Positions 1 to 11,333 are shown, numbered from the stretch's first letter. The stretch: DNA of 64,000 nucleotides from Strongyloides papillosus (GCA_005656395.1 SRSI01000066.1:310001-374000), one strand, 5' to 3'. Notes: generated from the sequence alone by a model not told the origin. Program-made: numbers and translations.

Positions 1-1
1 C

Positions 2-529
2 TCTCGTGATGGAATAGCTGGTATTAAAAGAAAAAAAGGTATGAAATTAGATGAAATTTCTCAAAGACTTCAAGGCAAATCATCACCAGAAATTGAAGGC
101 AATTCAAGTGGAGGAGAGGATAATTGGTCTACTAGTACACCAGGTTCCAAAAAGGATCTTAATATTTCATCTAAAGATGATATTAATAATAGTTCTTCTC
201 AAATTATACATCAACCTATTCCTCAAATGGGAAATATTTCTCTTTCAAATCCCATTTCAGCAAGAGAACCCGCAAACATCAATCTAATACATAATGGATT
301 ATTAGCACATTTGACAAATCTTCAAGAACTAAATAAACTTGGTTCATCTGATGATCAATTTAAATTTATTTGCACGCATTGTAAAATGGGTTTTGCTGAT
401 CAAGCACTTTATCATATTCATTGTGGATACCATGGTTATGAGAACCCATTTAAATGTAATCGTTGTGGTCATTCATCAAATGATGCTTTAACATTTAATC
501 TTCATTTACTACAAGGAAAACATGATTAG
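2..529 (+). CDS. hbl-1: Hunchback-like zinc-finger transcription factor, C-terminal part
   Basis: The reading frame is already open at the window edge, so this is the last 175 residues of a larger gene whose start lies outside. Two C2H2 fingers close the protein: C-x2-C..H-x3-H around the motif YHIHCGYHGYENPFKC, then C-x2-C..H-x5-H ending LLQGKHD. A paired finger unit at the extreme C terminus, with the MGYH-like linker, is the hallmark of Hunchback/Ikaros-type factors, where it mediates dimerisation. Ahead of it lie a basic stretch (KRKKGMKLDEI) and a Ser/Asn-rich linker. In C. elegans hbl-1 is a heterochronic regulator controlled by let-7-family microRNAs; that role is inferred here. Naming as hbl-1 rather than another Hunchback/Ikaros relative rests on the finger pair only. 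Confidence 0.75.
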   Translation, partial: SRDGIAGIKRKKGMKLDEISQRLQGKSSPEIEGNSSGGEDNWSTSTPGSKKDLNISSKDDINNSSSQIIHQPIPQMGNISLSNPISAREPANINLIHNGLLAHLTNLQELNKLGSSDDQFKFICTHCKMGFADQALYHIHCGYHGYENPFKCNRCGHSSNDALTFNLHLLQGKHD

Positions 530-1148
530 GAAAAAAATATATTTCTCTAAAATATATTACTATTACTTAATTAGTCATGGATTTTAGACTCTCTCCAACC
601 ACAAGTTTGCGCGCGGGCGTCTCTTTCTGGTGAAATTGTACAGTATACACCTCAATAAAAAAATGTAACATAACTATATTAATTACATCTATATTATTTG
701 AAACATATAATTATCAATAATTTTTTTTATTATATTATATACTTCCATTTGTTATTGTTCTCATTAATTTATCACACCTCTTTTTCCTACCTTATAACTA
801 ATTATTTACCTCAATTACCAGTTTTTTTTTACTTTATCTCACAATATACATATATTTTTATCATACTGAATTTCAGGGATTTATTAATATTTATATATAT
901 TAACACTTTACTTTGTGCTCTTGAATGCTAGTAAAATTTTAGTATAATTACTTTGTTTAGTCTGTTTAAAAAATCTTTAATTGTACATTTATTAATTACT
1001 TAGTAAAGAAATTTAAAAAATCAAAAAACTCGTAATTTATTTAATATTATATTTTATTTTACTTATTTATATAACAGTTAATATAAGAAATCAAGCCAAT
1101 CATAAAAAAAATCAGTTTAAAACAGAGATCTACTGAAGGATAATAAAA
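530..1148. other. Convergent 3' intergenic region
   Basis: This stretch separates the stop codon of the hunchback-like gene from the stop of HSP70. An AATAAA near 654 could end the + transcript. On the minus strand an AATAAA (read as tttatt near 1053) lies about 95 nt after the HSP70 stop. A small GC-rich patch (gcgcgcgggcg, about 609-620) stands out. TACCTCA at 807-813 matches a let-7 7mer-A1 site but lies beyond the first poly(A) signal. No gene seen. Confidence 0.6.
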
Positions 1149-3138
1149 TTAGTCAACTTCTTCAATTGTTGGTCCAGATCCTTCAGCACCGGAAGCGCCT
1201 CCTGGAGCACCACCACCTGGCATACCTCCTGGTGCACCACCAGCAGCTCCATACATTTTAGTGATAATTGGATTGCAGATTCCTTCAAGTTCCTTTTGTC
1301 TATCTTCGAATTCTTCTTTTTCAGCAGATTGGTTGCTTTCAAGCCAGTGGAGGATTTCATCACACTTCTCAACAACTTTCTTAACATCATCGGCAGGAAT
1401 CTTATCCTTAACTTTTTCATCCTCGAGAGTTTGTTTCATGTTGAAACAGTATGATTCAAGAGCATTCTTAGCAGAGACACGGTCGCGTTGTTTCTCATCG
1501 TCGGCTTTGTATTTCTCAGCATCATTGACCATACGTTCAATTTCTTCTTTAGAAAGTCTTCCTTTGTCGTTAGTAATGGTAATCTTGTTTTGTTTTCCGG
1601 TGGATTTGTCTTGAGCTGAGACATTAAGGATACCGTTGGCATCAATGTCGAAGGTAACCTCAATTTGTGGTACACCACGTGGGGCTGGTGGGATTCCAGA
1701 AAGCTCGAATTTTCCAAGAAGATTGTTGTCCTTTGTCATTGCACGTTCACCTTCATAAACTTGGATCAATACTCCAGGTTGGTTGTCAGCATATGTGGTG
1801 AATGTTTGAGATGTCTTTGTTGGAATAGTGGTATTTCTCTTAATAAGAGCAGTCATGACACCTCCAGCAGTTTCAATTCCGAGAGAGAGTGGAGCAACAT
1901 CAAGAAGAAGTAAATCTTGGACAGCTTCAGACTTGTCTCCAGAAAGAATAGCAGCTTGGACAGCAGCACCGTAGGCAACAGCTTCATCTGGGTTAATGGA
2001 CTTGTTAAGTTCCTTACCAGAGAAGAAGTCAGAAAGGAGTTTTTGTACTTTTGGAATACGTGTTGAACCTCCAACAAGAACGATGTCATGAACTTGTCCT
2101 TTGTCCATCTTAGCATCACGAAGGGCCTTCTCTACTGGGTCCATTGTGTTTCTAAAAAGATCGGCGCAAAGCTCCTCGAAACGGGCACGAGTGATGTTGG
2201 TGTAGAAGTCAATTCCATCAAATAATGAGTCAATTTCAATAGAAGCTTGGGTTGAAGAGGAGAGTGTTCTCTTTGCGCGTTCACAAGCTGTTCTCAAACG
2301 ACGGAGAGCACGTGGGTTTGATGAGAGGTCTTTCTTGTGTTTTCTCTTGAATTCATTAACGAAGTGGGTAACCATACGGTTATCGAAATCTTCTCCTCCT
2401 AAGTGAGTGTCACCAGCAGTAGATTTGACTTCGAAGATTCCATCTTCAATTGTAAGGACAGAGACATCAAAAGTACCACCTCCAAGATCGAAAATAAGAA
2501 CATTACGTTCTGTTGCTCCTTTCTTGTCCAAACCATAAGCAATAGCAGCAGCTGTTGGTTCGTTGATAATACGTAAGACATTAAGTCCAGCAATAGCTCC
2601 GGCATCTTTAGTGGCTTGTCTTTGAGAATCGTTGAAGTAGGCTGGGACAGTAACAACAGCATCAGTTACGGGTTGTCCAAGATAAGCTTCAGCAGTCTCT
2701 CTCATTTTTGTAAGGACCATAGATGAAATCTCTTCTGGGAAGAAGGTTTTGACCTCACCCTTGAATTCAACTTGAACTTTTGGTCGTCCACCATCAGCAG
2801 ATACAACTTTGAATGGCCAATGTTTCATGTCAGCTTGGACAGCAGCATCATCGAATTTTCTTCCAATAAGACGTTTGGCGTCGAAAACAGAGTTTTGTGG
2901 GTTCATGGCAACTTGGTTTTTAGCTGCATCTCCAATAAGTCTTTCGGTATCAGTAAAAGCAACATATGATGGTGTAGTACGATTACCTATAATAAATTAA
3001 TGAGTTAAAATATTTTACTTAAAATTCAGAAAACCTACCTTGGTCGTTAGCAATAATTTCGACCTTTCCGTGTTGGAAAACTCCTACACAGGAATAAGTT
3101 GTACCGAGATCAATACCGACAGCGTTAGCTTTAACCAT
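1149..3138 (-). CDS. hsp-1: Cytosolic heat shock protein 70 (HSPA8/HSP-1 type)
   Basis: ATP-dependent cytosolic chaperone of 645 residues in two exons, 3138..3039 and 2986..1149. They are joined through a Gly codon across a 52-bp intron (donor GTAGGT, acceptor ATAG). The start [20 protein letters not shown] carries the HSP70 phosphate-1 signature. [14 protein letters not shown] and the later [13 protein letters not shown] are the other two ATPase signatures. The C terminus is a GGM/GAP-rich tail ending in EEVD, the TPR-cochaperone signal of cytosolic, not ER or mitochondrial, HSP70. Length equals that of the family. Codon use is visibly more GC-rich and optimal than in neighbouring genes, as expected for high expression. 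Perfect heat-shock elements upstream indicate heat inducibility, while the sequence itself resembles constitutive hsp-1. Confidence 0.97.
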
Positions 3139-3324
3139 TTTTACTTAATATTATTTAATAATTAGCTAGAGTTTAACTGATTTGAAGATATAACAGAGTT
3201 AATCTGAAATAATAAATATAACACTAATGGAATAAATGAAAGAATGGTTAAACAACGATATATATGTGGAGAAAATGAAGAACTGGCTGTTTCTCGATAT
3301 GACTCGTCACAAATGCACTGAGTA

Positions 3325-3337
3325 GAAGCTTCTAGAA
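3325..3337. promoter_or_regulatory. Heat-shock element 1 (GAAnnTTCnnGAA)
   Basis: A perfect three-unit HSF-binding array, GAAgcTTCtaGAA, lies about 190 bp upstream of the HSP70 start codon. The minus-strand TATATATC near 3262-3255 sits about 60 bp closer to the gene and could be its TATA element. Confidence 0.8.
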
Positions 3338-3390
3338 CGAATCTCACCAGGTCTGCAATATAAAAGGCGGGTGACGAATGTACTACGACC

Positions 3391-3403
3391 TTCTGGAATA
3401 TTC
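3391..3403. promoter_or_regulatory. Heat-shock element 2 (TTCnnGAAnnTTC)
   Basis: A second perfect three-unit array, TTCtgGAAtaTTC, is followed by a degenerate fourth unit (AAA). It is about 250 bp upstream of the HSP70 start and in the same promoter block as elements 1 and 3. Confidence 0.8.
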
Positions 3404-3471
3404 TGAAAGAGGCGGCCAGTCGGTGACTGTGTAGACTGTTCGTGCTAGGATTGCTTATATAGTACAGATTA

Positions 3472-3484
3472 GAATATTCGAGAA
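3472..3484. promoter_or_regulatory. Heat-shock element 3 (GAAnnTTCnnGAA)
   Basis: A third perfect array, GAAtaTTCgaGAA. A minus-strand TATATAAG at 3461-3454 lies just downstream and is an alternative TATA box. If that one is used, the 5' leader would be about 290 nt or contain an intron or trans-splice site. Confidence 0.8.
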
Positions 3485-3489
3485 AATAA

Positions 3490-6400
3490 CAATATGTGGT
3501 GCTTTTAAAATGTGTACACATCTTGGAAAAAATAGATTTGGGGACAAATCATGTTACCGTTTGTTTAACCGGTTGACCTTATAAAATCATAATTGTAATT
3601 TCCCGTCTTCTGCAAAGGTATATATTAACATTAATTTCTTACATACACAAATTGGATAGGGGTTTTTTTTGCATTTTTATCTATCTAGTTTTTTTTTCAA
3701 ATATGAGGTATTAGAGAAATTGCAGTATATAGGCGGATTTTGGTGGCCGATCGATTGGGATTTAGTATTTTTTGTTCTGACCAAATGATCAAATTGTTTT
3801 TTCAAATTGTTACTTTATTTTATTTTTAAAGTTATTTAGGTGAAGCGGTATTTTTTTAAGTATGAATTAGAGGGGTTCGTCTATTATATTTCAAACGTGT
3901 AGCTATGGTGATCGTTTTCTACTGGGCATACATCATGTGTTACTAACTAATAACAGTTGTTTTTGCTTTTTTTTTCACCTTGAGTGGGAATTTAACTAGA
4001 AGAGATACTGATGAGCGGAAGTTTTAAAACTTTTTAATTTGCCACATTTCTAGAAGCTTCTAACTAATGGCGCAAAAATAGTTCAACATATCCCCTCAGT
4101 TCTAGAAAATTTAAGAGGGTACGCGTCAAATAAGACGAAAACATGCCCTTTCTTTTGTCTAATTCAAATAAGAGGATACAACAAACAGGAGAAACTCTGT
4201 GACGTCAGATTGTTTTCGATATGATTTCAATAAGCTACTTAACAGAAATAGGATGAAGTGGAGAGTAAGATTTAGTAACTCCAGAGAATATTATTTGTTG
4301 GTTGAGATTCATTTGTATTTCTACAAGTGTGTGGTACTGATATTACAATAACACTTTAGTACTAGAAGTTTTCTAATATGTAGGTTAACTAAAAGGCTAT
4401 TCTTGTCGTTTAAAATTCAGGAGTCTTCGTTTCCGTGCTTTAATTTTCGAGATATAATAACTAATTCCCTACTTAATTATGGTGTCAACCTGGTCTGGAA
4501 CGATTTTCATGCTTCTCTGAAGAAGAAAAAACTAACGACATTTTGTTTATAATTCAATAGAAAATTTGTAAACTAAAGGATTAGCATCTCTTAAAAATGT
4601 TGACTTACAAGTTTTAACGTGTCAGTCCTGTCAATATATTGGTTGAAATGTTTTATCTCTAACATATCATGTTCATTTAAAACTTAATTGAATGGTATTA
4701 AAAATTTCTAGAGATTACTTGTAAAATCGAAAATATGTTTGCTGTGCTACAGGAGCATTATAAAACATTTGTGTATAAACAAAATCTATGAACAAATGTA
4801 TAATTTGTCCTCATTCTTTTGAACTAGAGGGTCATTTTGAAGACACGTAACCACATTTTCTGTTTATTTTCTAATATTTTTTTGTTGAAGTGTAATGTAA
4901 TTTAATATGATTACAGAATTTAATATTTTAAGCTAAAGTTCTGTCTTTGATGTATTTTTTTTCTTAATGCCAACTCTTTTGTATAGGAAATAACTGTATT
5001 CAGAGAGAGAAAATATTTAATAAAAGTCGTAGTTGGCCTCTGAGGCACATGCATTTTAGTATTTGGCATTTGAAGTATTCTTTTATCTAAATATTTTTGT
5101 TAAAAGATAATTTTATGATAGAAATTTGCCGCGATCAATACGATGTTATTCCTAGGTAAAAGAGTAATTCTCTGTGGTTAAAAAGTGCATATAATGCAAA
5201 GTTTTTGATTACATCATCATGCATCCCCTTAAAAATATTTATATCGTTTTATTTTGAAATATTTTGGTTGTGGTAAATTTTTAATATCGAAAAATTAAAG
5301 TATAATTTATGTTTATACTAATTGTATCTAAGTGTACGATTCATTAAAAAGTGTAACTTCCATTCAAGTTGCAAGAATTTTATGAATAAAAGAATAGTTG
5401 TTCTATAAGCAAAATTATCATAAATAAATTGACTATTTGGAAAAAAAATACAGAACTACTACAATGTCGAAATTAGAATAATCTACGGTCGTGAAATCTT
5501 TTTATTGTATTTATAATGTTAATTCATACTTAGTGTTATTTGTGACATTCTTTTTAACATAGCTTTACAAAGTTACATGCTAAAGAATATTATCGTCATT
5601 TTTAATTTGTCAAAGAATTTTTATTTGTAAATGGAATATTATTATAAAAATTGATATTGTCACTAAAAGACAATTCTGTTGAGATTAGCACATTTCATTT
5701 AGTTGGTATTGAATTGTTGATCAGTCAGATTTGGTGACATACATTTTTTGGAAAATGAAATTATATAAGCATTATGTTGCGTTAATGAGTTTACAATTTA
5801 TTAACTTTCCTTGGAGGAGATTTTTAAAACTTATTATCGCTAATTTTTTTCCCATTTCAGCTATAGTATAAGATTTGTATTTAGATTACTTAAAGAGAAT
5901 TCATTTGTCTGATGATCATCATTATAGTAGTTCCATAGATCTTTGTATTTCAAAAAAATTGCTCTTTTAAAATTGGTGTATAATTTCAAAAATGTCTATT
6001 TTTGATTGATGTAAATATGCTCATAAATTAGTAATAAAAAATGAGCAAATAAAAATAATGTCGAAATATATTTTTTGTGTTTTATTTCCATCATTTTATA
6101 CCAATATTTTAAAAACAAAAAATGAACAATTTTTATAATAAATATACTGGATTAAGTTTTTACATGGTGTGGGAAATAAATTGTCTTTATTTTAGATACA
6201 AAAGTATGAATATGAAAGCATATGTGTTTGAATGAGAAAATTTCTGCTAGCATATAATATGAAATAATAGTATGAGAGTCACAGATGCCTAATAGTGCTC
6301 GGTAATTTAAAGAAAAAATGTGTTGAAATTTGAAAAAAAATTCATTAATAAAATAGTAAACAAAAAAGTCGTTAAGCTATTGAAATCAAGGCACTAATTT

Positions 6401-7187
6401 TTTTGTAAAATGAAAAGAAACTAAGAATAAGATAGTATAGCAATGTGTATATTTCCATTTGTTGTATACACATATTATTTTTTATTGAATTTTTATTATT
6501 TAAAAGAAATTATTAATTAAAGTATGGAACATGAGGGTATTTGTAGTACGGCTTTTGGTTATTGAAATGATTGTTCAAAATTAACAAGAATTTATATGTA
6601 CATTTTTTGAAGACATTTTAAAACTATAAATTTTGTTCATTTATGAAATTTTATTTTCACATTAACCTAATCTTAGGTAAAACTTAAGTTATTTGATACC
6701 ATTAATTTAACATAGAAAATTCAATATAAACACTATTGAATAAGCAAGTAATAATATAGTATTTTGTTGATTTAAGTTGAAAGAAAATTTCATCTTAAAA
6801 AAAATACTAAAATATACATTAAAATGAAATTTGTCTATCAAAAATCTATGATTAAAATATATAACTTGCTTAAAACGATTGATTATATTTGATTACCTTT
6901 TTAAAAGCATCAATATTTTTACTTTTACTACTATTTTTAATCTTTTATAAAAGATAAAAATATGGAGAATTAATATTACCATTTGAAGATCAATGAAAGC
7001 TGTTTAAAGAAAACATGTTCTATGTAGTTCCATTTCACTTTTTAATATTAATTTAATAATAAATAGATATAAACACTAATTAATCAACAAGTTCCGTGAA
7101 TGAAAGTTGCTATATGATAAATATTGCTTCAATTGAAATATAAAGTCATGGTTAGAATGTACAATTTTTATAATTAATTTATAAGTC
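3490..7187. other. Long divergent intergenic region upstream of HSP70
   Basis: About 3.7 kb separates the divergent HSP70 (-) and protease (+) genes. No ORF with coding character was found. The first 2 kb is less AT-extreme than other gaps in this window. It contains a distal perfect heat-shock array (4048-4060), a near-match (4100-4112) and a CRE palindrome (4200-4207). The part from about 5.2 kb on is ordinary AT-rich spacer. Confidence 0.6.
4048..4207. promoter_or_regulatory. Distal stress-type regulatory cluster
   Basis: TTCtaGAAgcTTC at 4048-4060 is a perfect three-unit heat-shock element. TTCtaGAAaaTTT at 4100-4112 is a near match. TGACGTCA at 4200-4207 is a perfect CRE/ATF palindrome. 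Together they could be a distal enhancer of HSP70, 0.9-1.1 kb upstream of its start, or the promoter of an unseen transcript. Binding is inferred from motif match only. Confidence 0.5.
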
Positions 7188-8193
7188 ATGAGGTTATTAA
7201 AGTTAAATTTTATTTTTATTTTAACACTAACTCGTACAATCAAGAGTTTTGATGGTAAAGAAATTTCGATTAGCAATGAAAATGTAATGACTATGGTAAG
7301 CAACGAAGAAGCACTTGGAATTCAATCAATATGTGGGAAAGCTGAAAAAAATGGAAGGAAATATCCTTGGGCAGTTTCAATTTTACACAAAGGAAATAAT
7401 AAAATAGGAGGCTCAATAATATCTCCATATCATATTTTAACAGTTGCTCATGGTTTTCTTTCATTGACATCATTTGGTCCTTCTCCTTGCACGTATGTAA
7501 GAACTGTATTTACTTTTTTATTTAATAATTTTTTTATCTATTAAGGAGATTAGAAGTATAGATCAAATTCGTGAAAGAGTTGTATCAGTTGGAGATGATT
7601 GCAATCGAGGATTTTTACCAAATAAGACAAATACTTTGGAATGTTATGAGAGTAAAGCAAAATTTTATAAAATAAAATCTGTTATTTTTGACAATGAATT
7701 TATTAAAAAAGGGTGCCGTGGTGGACATGATTGGGCTGTAGTTGAACTTGATAATCCAATAGAATTTAATGAAAGGGTAAAACCAATATGTTTACCATAT
7801 CCACAACCATATATAAATGATTATTTAACAATAGTCTCATGGGGTAAACAAGAATACTTTAAAAAAAGTTCACCATTGATGCGAGTATTTACTATGAGAC
7901 ATGATAAAAATTGTCAAAAGCCTTTATCTGATGCAATGCCAACAAATATACCTGACTATCTATGCGCTAAATCTTTAAATACAAAAAATTTATCTTCTTC
8001 TCGTGTTTGTTTGGGTGATTCAGGATCTGGTGTTCAGCAAGTTGACACAAATGGAAGAGTTGAACTGATAGGTATAACTTCATATGGTTCTTCAGGATGT
8101 CCAGCAAATGAATTGGCAAGAATTACACGAGTTGATGTGTATTTACAAGATATTTGTTACCTTACAGGTATTTGCTACACATTAGAAATTTGA
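7188..8193 (+). CDS. Secreted chymotrypsin-fold (S1A) serine protease, atypical
   Basis: 318 residues from exons 7188..7496 and 7546..8193, with a 49-bp intron (GTAAGA..AAG) in phase 0. An N-terminal hydrophobic run (residues 1-20) is a likely signal peptide, so it should act outside the cell. The catalytic triad is present: His88 in ILTVAHGF, Asp165 in GGHDWAVVEL and Ser262 in VCLGDSGSG. Oddities: the N-terminal activation motif (R/IVGG) is missing, the region reading SICGKAEKNGRKYPWAVS instead. The Cys58 partner next to the catalytic His is a Gly. Aligning CxGDSG puts Arg256 at chymotrypsin position 189, where trypsin has Asp, so tryptic specificity is unlikely. This resembles nematode-specific trypsin-like families. 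It is the first of three secreted-protein genes on the same strand. Confidence 0.85.
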
Positions 8194-8673
8194 CTATTTA
8201 ACAAAAATATTACTGAAGCAATGTAAAAATGAATTCGATTGTTTGTATTTTAAAAGTAATGATCCATATTTTAATAGAAGAAATTTAAAAGTAGTATCAT
8301 TGATAATGCTTATTACTGAACAATTTATACATATTTTATTTTTAATAAAATGAAAAATAAATTTTTTCTTTTTATAAGTTGATTTTTCTTGGGAAAAAAA
8401 TTTTAAAAATGACATATACCTTGATGAATATTATTTATTTCTAAGAATGTTTTTTATTATATTATCCGCTTCCGTAAAAATTAATATAATTGTTATCTAA
8501 AATTTAAGCATACATAATTTTATAAAAATCATCAGTCTTAGTCATCTTAAAATATATTTTTTATCAGAAATATGATATTATATGAAGGGAAAATTCTTTT
8601 CTTGATAATAATACAGTTTATAAATGATAAAGTGAAAAAATATTTCATGTTTGGGTATTGATCATTCAACATA
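8194..8673. other. Intergenic spacer
   Basis: 480 bp of AT-rich DNA between the protease and lectin genes. Nothing recognisable beyond presumed 3' and 5' flanks. Confidence 0.5.
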
Positions 8674-9831
8674 ATGAATAAAATTTTATATCATTTTATA
8701 TATTTTTTTTATTTATCTATAAACCTAATTTATCCATTCGAAAATATATTGAGTACCGATGAAGAGAAATGCTCCACTGACACTTCTGGTCTTTACTTAG
8801 ATATTGTATTTGTAATAGATATTTCAGAAGATGCAGCTGTTTATGACATTGAACGTCAAAAAGGTATAACATTTCAATTTGTTGCAACAGGCGATTTATC
8901 TATGAATTACAAAAAAATACAATCATCAAGAATAGCTTTAATTACAGCTTCTGATGAAACAAATGTAATTGGAAATTTTAGTGCATTTAATTCATTAAGT
9001 GATCTAACAAATGGTCTGCGATATATCAATTCAACAGTAAGTAACGGTAAGAAATTGGATATTATAAAAGCTTTAAATACAGCCGAAGAAGTTATTAAGG
9101 AAAGTAGTAGACAAGAACATTATAAAAAATTAGTTATTCTATTTTCTTCACATGAAGATATTTATTGTGAACTTAATAATAATATTAAATTGAATGATAT
9201 TGGGAATGATATATGTAGAAGAGCAGCAGAATTTAAAAATAATGGTTATAACTTAATGACAATACGACTTGATTATGAAGGAAAAGATCCATTAAATAAA
9301 CATGGTATAGCTTCACCATGTTTTTCTTTAGATTTTGATGATAGTATAACAAGAAATATGTTAAATTTAGCACTAAAAGCGAATTGTTTTTGTCAAAAAC
9401 GATTCTATCAAGTTGAAGATACGGCTAATTGCATTAAAACACCAGAATGTCTTTATTTAGAAGATCTCCCAGCATCATATGTAATAGCTGAGGAGATGGC
9501 AAAAGATGAAAATGCAAGCTTAGTAGATATAAGATCTGAATCAAAACAAAACTTTCTACTACAATTGGCAAATAATACGTTACCAATTTTTATTGGTTTG
9601 AATCAAATATCAAGCAATGGAACATGGAAATGGGATACAGGATTTACATTTAATCAGTATAATGATTATAATCAATTTGCTGTAGGAGAAGTTGAAAAAG
9701 AAGGAATGTGTGCTAGTCTTGGAAAAGATTATAAATGGTATGCGGTCGATTGTAATAATTCAACTTTGTCTGAAGCATATGTATATCAAAAGAGAGCTTG
9801 CGATGCTACAAACTTTTGTTTAGATTTATAA
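8674..9831 (+). CDS. Secreted vWA plus C-type lectin-like protein (nematode CLEC type)
   Basis: A single-exon gene of 385 residues. Residues 1-22 form a signal peptide. Residues about 40-215 match a von Willebrand A domain: LDIVFVIDISED opens the first strand, and the MIDAS motif DxSxS is degenerate (D-I-S-E-D). Residues about 245-380 form a C-type lectin-like domain (CFCQKRFYQV..ASYVIAEEMAKDENASLVDIRS..FIGLNQ..WKWDTG..C..KWYAVDC). No EPN or QPD sugar-specificity triplet is evident, so carbohydrate binding is uncertain. The vWA-CTLD pairing is well known in C. elegans clec genes, several of which respond to pathogens. The role here is inferred. The start ATG is followed directly by the signal sequence. 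Confidence 0.85.
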   Translation: MNKILYHFIYFFYLSINLIYPFENILSTDEEKCSTDTSGLYLDIVFVIDISEDAAVYDIERQKGITFQFVATGDLSMNYKKIQSSRIALITASDETNVIGNFSAFNSLSDLTNGLRYINSTVSNGKKLDIIKALNTAEEVIKESSRQEHYKKLVILFSSHEDIYCELNNNIKLNDIGNDICRRAAEFKNNGYNLMTIRLDYEGKDPLNKHGIASPCFSLDFDDSITRNMLNLALKANCFCQKRFYQVEDTANCIKTPECLYLEDLPASYVIAEEMAKDENASLVDIRSESKQNFLLQLANNTLPIFIGLNQISSNGTWKWDTGFTFNQYNDYNQFAVGEVEKEGMCASLGKDYKWYAVDCNNSTLSEAYVYQKRACDATNFCLDL

Positions 9832-10329
9832 AGTAACTCATCATTTATTTTTAAAAATATTGTCAGTAGAATATTTGTATCTTACTAATTACTTATTATT
9901 CTTCTTATTAGAATAGATACATAAGCTTTTATGTTATAACGAGATTTTGTAAATATATGAATAGAAATGCATTAATACCTTTTATGATATGATATCATCA
10001 TTACAATACATTTATTCTATACTTATATTACAACAAAATCTAGAATAAAGTTGAAAAGTGTTAATTGATTAATATTAAACTTGTAACATTTAACAATTCA
10101 AATTTTATTTAACAACTGGTTTCATAATATGTTAATAGGTAGTAGAATTAATGTAAGCAATTTGAGAATCAAAAATATTCTTGAAATTGAATCTTAAAAA
10201 CGTGACATCAATAGGTTACAATATATATTAATTTATTTATGGGTTGGATCTTTAAGCTTAATATTTAAATAGAAGATTCAACAAAATTTTTGTTAGTTCA
10301 TATTTAATTTTTAAAAATTAATTTTAAAA
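9832..10329. other. Intergenic spacer
   Basis: 498 bp of AT-rich DNA between the lectin and Cys-rich genes. Nothing recognised. Confidence 0.5.
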
Positions 10330-10857
10330 ATGAAAATTTATATATTACTAGTAATTTTTCATTCCATTTTTATTAATATATTTTTTGTAAATGGTAATAA
10401 TATTACAAATGATAAAATTATAAAAATTAGAGCTAAAAGGCAAGGTTGTGGAATGCTCGGTGGATGTTGGGGTGCTGCATATAATGGATGTTCAGGAAAC
10501 TCATGTGGGAATGCTATGATGTCACCTTGTCAATCAAGACAATGTATGGCATTCTTTTCATCACCTGCATATCAATGTAGACCAGGATGTACAACACCTG
10601 CTTGTTGTAGAAGTGTGGTAATTTTTTTTTTAATTTATTAAATAATTTTTAAGGTTCCAAATCCATGTGCTAACTGTGCTCAACCACAATCGTCAATGAA
10701 TCAAATGGTTCAAATGCCACAAATGAACATTCAAATAAAATCACCACCAAGATGTTGTCCTTGTTGTATGCCAGTTTGTTCTAAAGTATGTGTTATGTCG
10801 GGAGGATGTAACTCCTGTTATGATTATTATTCTGATATGGGATATGGCAAGAAATAA
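10330..10857 (+). CDS. Small secreted cysteine-rich protein
   Basis: 163 residues from exons 10330..10617 and 10654..10857 (36-bp intron, phase 0). It opens with a signal peptide (about residues 1-22). A dibasic RAKR site precedes the mature part, suggesting furin-type processing. The rest is dense in Cys, often paired (GCSGNSCGNAMMSPC, ACCRS, RCCPCC), around a Gln/Met-rich spacer, and ends in Tyr/Gly-rich residues. No known domain is recognised with confidence. The composition recalls nematode cuticle or Cys-rich surface proteins. It is third in the run of secreted products on this strand. Confidence 0.75.
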
Positions 10858-11333
10858 ATATTAATTTTTATTTTATTAATAAGATAAAAATTTGTATCAA
10901 CTTATTTAAATAGAAATAATTTTTTTTACTAAATATCTATACCTCATATAATTTATAAAAATATCGTCTATGCTCATTAATTTATTGAATTAAATAAAAT
11001 ACGTGCATTTTTCAAATGACCCTGTTTAATAACTAAACTGTTTTTGAGAATGACCAAAGATTATTATTACAATACTGTATTAAATTTATAATTTTTTTTT
11101 ATTAATTCAAAAAAAAGATTATAATATGTTCTAAAATTTAAAACATTTATAACATAAAATGTCATAATATATCGTCTTACTACATTAAGGAAGAAATTTA
11201 AAAATAAATAAATGACGTAAAGAAACATTATATTTTTTAGTTGTGAAAATATTTTTTAAACAAATAAATTTATATATTGTAAAAAGTTTAGAACGAATAA
11301 AATGTATATTTGTTTTAGTAAAAAATGTATGTA
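10858..11333. other. Intergenic spacer
   Basis: AT-rich spacer between the Cys-rich gene and the broken minus-strand gene. AATAAA-type signals occur soon after 10857. Nothing else seen. Confidence 0.5.

Noticed and set aside
1261..1614. 117-codon plus-strand ORF inside HSP70
   Set aside because: Antisense shadow of the strongly codon-biased HSP70 gene; no independent features.
3162..3521. 119-codon minus-strand ORF directly upstream of HSP70
   Set aside because: It runs through the heat-shock promoter, including all three HSEs, and has no domain or splice signals. The open frame reflects the higher GC of the promoter.
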